A stretch of 64,000 nucleotides of DNA from UBA6814 sp040753075 (GTDB taxonomy: Bacteria > Desulfobacterota > Desulfovibrionia > Desulfovibrionales > Desulfovibrionaceae). Each line of letters opens with the position of its first letter. Position 1 is the stretch's first letter. Below are positions 61,359 through 64,000 of the stretch, piece after piece. Under the pieces are notes generated by a model. The model was not told the origin of the DNA. It ran no database searches and saw nothing but the letters and a program-made list of their open reading frames with translations. The position numbers and the translations under genes are program-made. The DNA is taken from contig JBFMHA010000011.1 in NCBI GenBank assembly GCA_040753075.1, positions 13,290 through 77,289 of the forward strand. The letters are read 5' to 3'.

Positions 61359-63143
61359 ATGACCGGAAACGGGGTTATGAATCGCTGGCTGGCCGTGCTC
61401 GGGGCGGTTCTCATCCAACTCAGCCTGGGAGCCATCTATGCCTGGTCGGTGTTCACCCCCGGCCTGATCCAGGCCGGCTGGAGCAAGCTCGAAACCCAGG
61501 TGGTGTTCTCCGTGGGCCTGGCCACCTTCGCCGTGGTCATGGTCTGGGGCGGCCGCAAGCTTCCCCTCTGGGGTCCCCGCCGGCTGGCCTGGCTGGGCGG
61601 CTCGGTCCTGGGCCTGGGCTACGCCATGGCCGGGCTCCTGGGCGGGACCAACTTCTGGGTCGTGACCCTGTTCATCGGCATCCTGGGGGGCGCAGGCATC
61701 GGCCTGGCCTACGTCGTGCCCATCGCCGTGGGCATGCGCTGGTTCCCGGACAAGAAAGGCCTCATCACCGGCCTGGCCGTGGCCGGATTCGGCTTCGGCG
61801 CGCTGCTCTGGGTCAAGCTGGCCGGATCCTGGGCCGGGCTGCTGGCCACCTTCGGCCTGGCCTCCACCTTCACCATCTACGGCCTGATCTTCACCGCCCT
61901 GGTCATGCTCGGCGGAATCTGGATGGTCTTCCCGCCGGCGGGCTGGACCCCGCCCGGCTACGTCGCGCCCACGCCTGGCGCGGCCGGGACCAAGGCCGCC
62001 ACGGGCGCGGTGGAGTTCCCGGTGGGCCGGATGCTGGAGACCCACCAGTTCTACCTGATCTTCGCCACGTTCGCGGCCAGCGCCGGAGCGGGACTCATGG
62101 CCATCGGCATCATGAAGCTCTATCCCATCGAGGCCCTGACCGCAGCCGGGGTGGACAAGGCCGCCGCCAGCGAGATCGCGGGCACCGCCATGGGGGTGTT
62201 CTTCAGCATCGCCAACGGGCTGGGCCGGATCATCTGGGGCACCCTCTCGGACAAGCTGGGCCGCAAGCGCTCCCTGCAGATCATGACCACCTCCCAGGGC
62301 TTCATCCTCATAGCCTTCACCATCCTGGCCGGCAACGAATACACCCTCTATCTGGGCGCGGCGCTCATCGGCTTCAACTTCGGCGGCAACTTCGCCCTGT
62401 TCCCCACCATCACCGCGGACACGTTCGGCACCAAGCACGTGGGGCAGAACTACCCGTACGTGTTCCTGGCCTACGGCGTGGGAGGCATCGCCGGCCCCAT
62501 CCTGGGCGGCCAGCTCGGGGACCTGAACAACTTTCCCCTGGCCTTCACCATCGTGGGCATCGCCTGCATTCTGGGCGCGGGATGCATCTCCCTGGTCAGC
62601 CCGCCGCGCCGGGCCGAGGTGGAGACCCTGGCTCCCGAGGACGCGGAGATCCCTGCGACTGCCCCCGCCCTGAGCCACAGGGAGCTGGCCGTCGCCGACG
62701 CCTCGATCATCTGCGGCTTCCCCGAATCGGACAAGGAGCTCTTCTACATGTTCCCTTCGGCCCAGCCCCCGCTTTCCCCGGATCACCTGCTGAACACGGC
62801 CCGGCAACGCAAGTCGCCCACCGTGGCGCTCTCCGGCGGAGAGGTGGCCGGCTACGCCAACTTCATCTCCTGCGAACCGGACGGACTGTGCTCGGTGGGC
62901 AACGTGGTGGTGGGGCCCAGGTTCCGCCGGCACGGGGTGGGCGCCTATCTCATGCAGATAATGGCGGAAAAGGCCAAGAAGGAATACCGGGCAGCCCGGC
63001 TGCGGGCGTCGGTCTTCAACGAGAACACCCCGGCGGTCCTGTTCTACAACCGTCTCGGGTTCACCCCCGCGGGCATGGAGGCGCGCCAGGATCAGGACGG
63101 CAACGTCCTGGCCCTGCTGCACATGGAGAAGGCGCTGGACTGA
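61359..63143 (+). CDS. OFA-family MFS transporter fused to a GNAT acetyltransferase domain
   Basis: Residues about 1-415 are a twelve-helix major facilitator of the oxalate/formate antiporter (OFA) type: LGAIYAWSVFTPGL at the N terminus, GAGIGLAYVVPIAVGMRWFPDKKGLITG, and GLGRIIWGTLSDKLGRKR. After a 30-residue linker, residues about 435-594 form a GNAT N-acetyltransferase, with the acetyl-CoA loop RFRRHGVGAYL and the C-terminal NENTPAVLFYNRLGF. GGAGG precedes the ATG; the frame is unbroken across the fusion. The anion carried and the acetyl acceptor are unknown. Convergent with the TetR gene (13 bases). Confidence 0.92.
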   Translation: MTGNGVMNRWLAVLGAVLIQLSLGAIYAWSVFTPGLIQAGWSKLETQVVFSVGLATFAVVMVWGGRKLPLWGPRRLAWLGGSVLGLGYAMAGLLGGTNFWVVTLFIGILGGAGIGLAYVVPIAVGMRWFPDKKGLITGLAVAGFGFGALLWVKLAGSWAGLLATFGLASTFTIYGLIFTALVMLGGIWMVFPPAGWTPPGYVAPTPGAAGTKAATGAVEFPVGRMLETHQFYLIFATFAASAGAGLMAIGIMKLYPIEALTAAGVDKAAASEIAGTAMGVFFSIANGLGRIIWGTLSDKLGRKRSLQIMTTSQGFILIAFTILAGNEYTLYLGAALIGFNFGGNFALFPTITADTFGTKHVGQNYPYVFLAYGVGGIAGPILGGQLGDLNNFPLAFTIVGIACILGAGCISLVSPPRRAEVETLAPEDAEIPATAPALSHRELAVADASIICGFPESDKELFYMFPSAQPPLSPDHLLNTARQRKSPTVALSGGEVAGYANFISCEPDGLCSVGNVVVGPRFRRHGVGAYLMQIMAEKAKKEYRAARLRASVFNENTPAVLFYNRLGFTPAGMEARQDQDGNVLALLHMEKALD

Positions 63144-63156
63144 CGACCGGGCCGGA

Positions 63157-63783
63157 TCAGCGGAGCCCCAGGGTACGCTCGAACATGAGCTGCAGGGTGT
63201 CCGCCACCCGTCGCCAGCCAAGGTCCAGGTCCAGATCCAGGCCGCCGAAATGGCTGCAGGTCACGGTGCGCACCGAGAGATGCAGCATGGCTGCGGCGGC
63301 CACCGCCACCACCGCGCTCATGTCAACGTCCTCGGGGAAATCCGCCGCCCCCAACTCGAATATCTCCAGGGAGCGACGCACCCGCACGCTCTCCAGTATC
63401 TTGGTGAGCGGAGTGCGTTGACGCGCCTCCCAGGAAAGTATCTGCACGGTCTGGGGCCGTCGGCGCAGGGCGCTTCCATAGCCACGGTAAACCGTGGCCA
63501 TCTGGCCGGCCAAGGGCAGGGCCTGGAAAGCGACCAGGTCGCCGCCGGCCAACTCCGCCAAAGACGGCCAGTGTGGCTCTGACTGGGCGAACGCCTCGGC
63601 CAGGCCCTCAAGCCCATGGAACAGGTGGAAAAGGACGCTGCGGGGAACTCCGGCGGCCCGGGCAACCTTGTCTGGGGTGACGGCCAAATACCCGTCCCGG
63701 GCCAGGACTTCGCCCATGGCGGCCACCAGCTTGCCGCGTAAAACCGCCTTGTCCCCGATGGGGATGATTCGCCGTCCGGCCAT
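63157..63783 (-). CDS. TetR-family transcriptional regulator
   Basis: A 208-residue regulator with an N-terminal HTH (about 25-50, VTPDKVARAAGVPRSVLFHLFHG) and an all-helical ligand domain. It faces the transporter-acetyltransferase gene with stops 13 bases apart and may control it or an unlinked gene. The ligand is unknown. The ATG at 63783 has an AGGGCGAGG site. Length and layout fit the family. Confidence 0.88.
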   Translation of the reverse strand: MAGRRIIPIGDKAVLRGKLVAAMGEVLARDGYLAVTPDKVARAAGVPRSVLFHLFHGLEGLAEAFAQSEPHWPSLAELAGGDLVAFQALPLAGQMATVYRGYGSALRRRPQTVQILSWEARQRTPLTKILESVRVRRSLEIFELGAADFPEDVDMSAVVAVAAAAMLHLSVRTVTCSHFGGLDLDLDLGWRRVADTLQLMFERTLGLR

Positions 63784-63881
63784 GACAGTGCCTCGCCCTG
63801 CATCGCGACCCTAGCAGGGAGAACCGCCTGCTGTCCAAGCCGCCCCGGGGAAAAAACGCTCCCGTCCGCCGTATGGCTGCG

Positions 63882-63921
63882 AAAAAAAAAGCCGCCCCGG
63901 CGCGAGTTGCGTCGGGGCGGC
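63882..63921 (-). terminator. Terminator of the rRNA operon
   Basis: A 9-bp perfect outer stem (63891-63899 with 63913-63921), an inner CGC/GCG stem, and nine Ts on the minus strand, about ten bases after the 5S 3' end. Confidence 0.9.
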
Positions 63922-63930
63922 GAAGAGGAG

Positions 63931-64000
63931 TCCTGGCAGCGGCCTACTTTCCCACGTACAGATACGCAGTATCATCGGCGATGGCGGGCTTAACGGCCGT
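63931..64000 (-). rRNA. rrf: 5S ribosomal RNA, 3' part (continues past the window)
   Basis: The minus strand of 63931-64000 reads as the conserved 3' portion of 5S rRNA, ending CCGCTGCCAGGA, with GTGGGAAAGTAGG typical of helix V/I. The 5' part (about 45-50 bases) and the rest of the rRNA operon lie to the right of the window. Confidence 0.93.

Overview
This 64 kb window is GC-rich chromosomal DNA that looks like a sulfate-reducing deltaproteobacterium of the Desulfovibrio type. The evidence is a large heterodisulfide-reductase (Hdr/Mvh-like) iron-sulfur flavoprotein cluster, an NfnAB-type transhydrogenase pair, a DUF1847 protein, several PAS/GAF/GGDEF/HDOD signalling proteins, NtrC-type sigma-54 regulation and an OFA-type transporter. 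The genus cannot be fixed from sequence reading alone.

Layout. 0-13 kb: housekeeping and poorly known genes (DUF89-like protein, small acidic proteins, EamA permease, cyclophilin, BaiN-type flavoprotein, LUD protein, DUF2784, an HDOD + diguanylate cyclase pair, DUF401 permease, PilZ-like protein). 13-29.5 kb, almost all on the minus strand: TypA/BipA, a dihydrolipoamide-dehydrogenase-like enzyme, a DUF482 acyltransferase, a large hybrid PAS/GAF histidine kinase coupled to a receiver-HDOD response regulator, an AsmA/DUF748 giant, a MITE-like palindrome and the nfn pair, then tRNA-Thr(CGT).

29.47-38.07 kb: an approximately 8.5 kb integrated element bounded by a perfect 60-bp direct repeat covering the 5' half of the tRNA-Thr gene and 22 bp upstream of it. 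It carries a tyrosine integrase and excisionase-like gene, a serine recombinase, a winged-helix replication-initiator-like gene followed by iterons, a small HTH protein, a lipoprotein, a Gly-rich protein that looks virion-associated, and small unknowns. No capsid, terminase or conjugation gene is visible, so it resembles a phage satellite or an integrative plasmid rather than a prophage.

38.1-55 kb: a PAS-histidine kinase / sigma-54 activator pair is divergent from a nine-gene Hdr cluster: FrhB-like, HdrA, MvhD, FdhB/FrhB-like ferredoxin protein, a 1159-residue double HdrA with an embedded receiver-like domain, HdrC, HdrB, a tandem UspA protein and an HdrD/DsrK-like subunit. A sigma-54-like promoter and an upstream palindrome lie in the divergent gap, so the two-component system probably controls the cluster. 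The likely function is flavin-based electron bifurcation/confurcation between ferredoxin, NAD(P)H or a similar donor and a disulfide/thiol or DsrC-like partner; substrates are unproven.

55-64 kb: a chemotaxis receptor, small unknown proteins, a receiver-PAS-GGDEF protein, a repeat-bearing lipoprotein, a VWA-OmpA protein, an OFA-family MFS transporter fused to a GNAT acetyltransferase domain, a TetR regulator, and at the right edge the 3' end of a 5S rRNA gene on the minus strand with its terminator.
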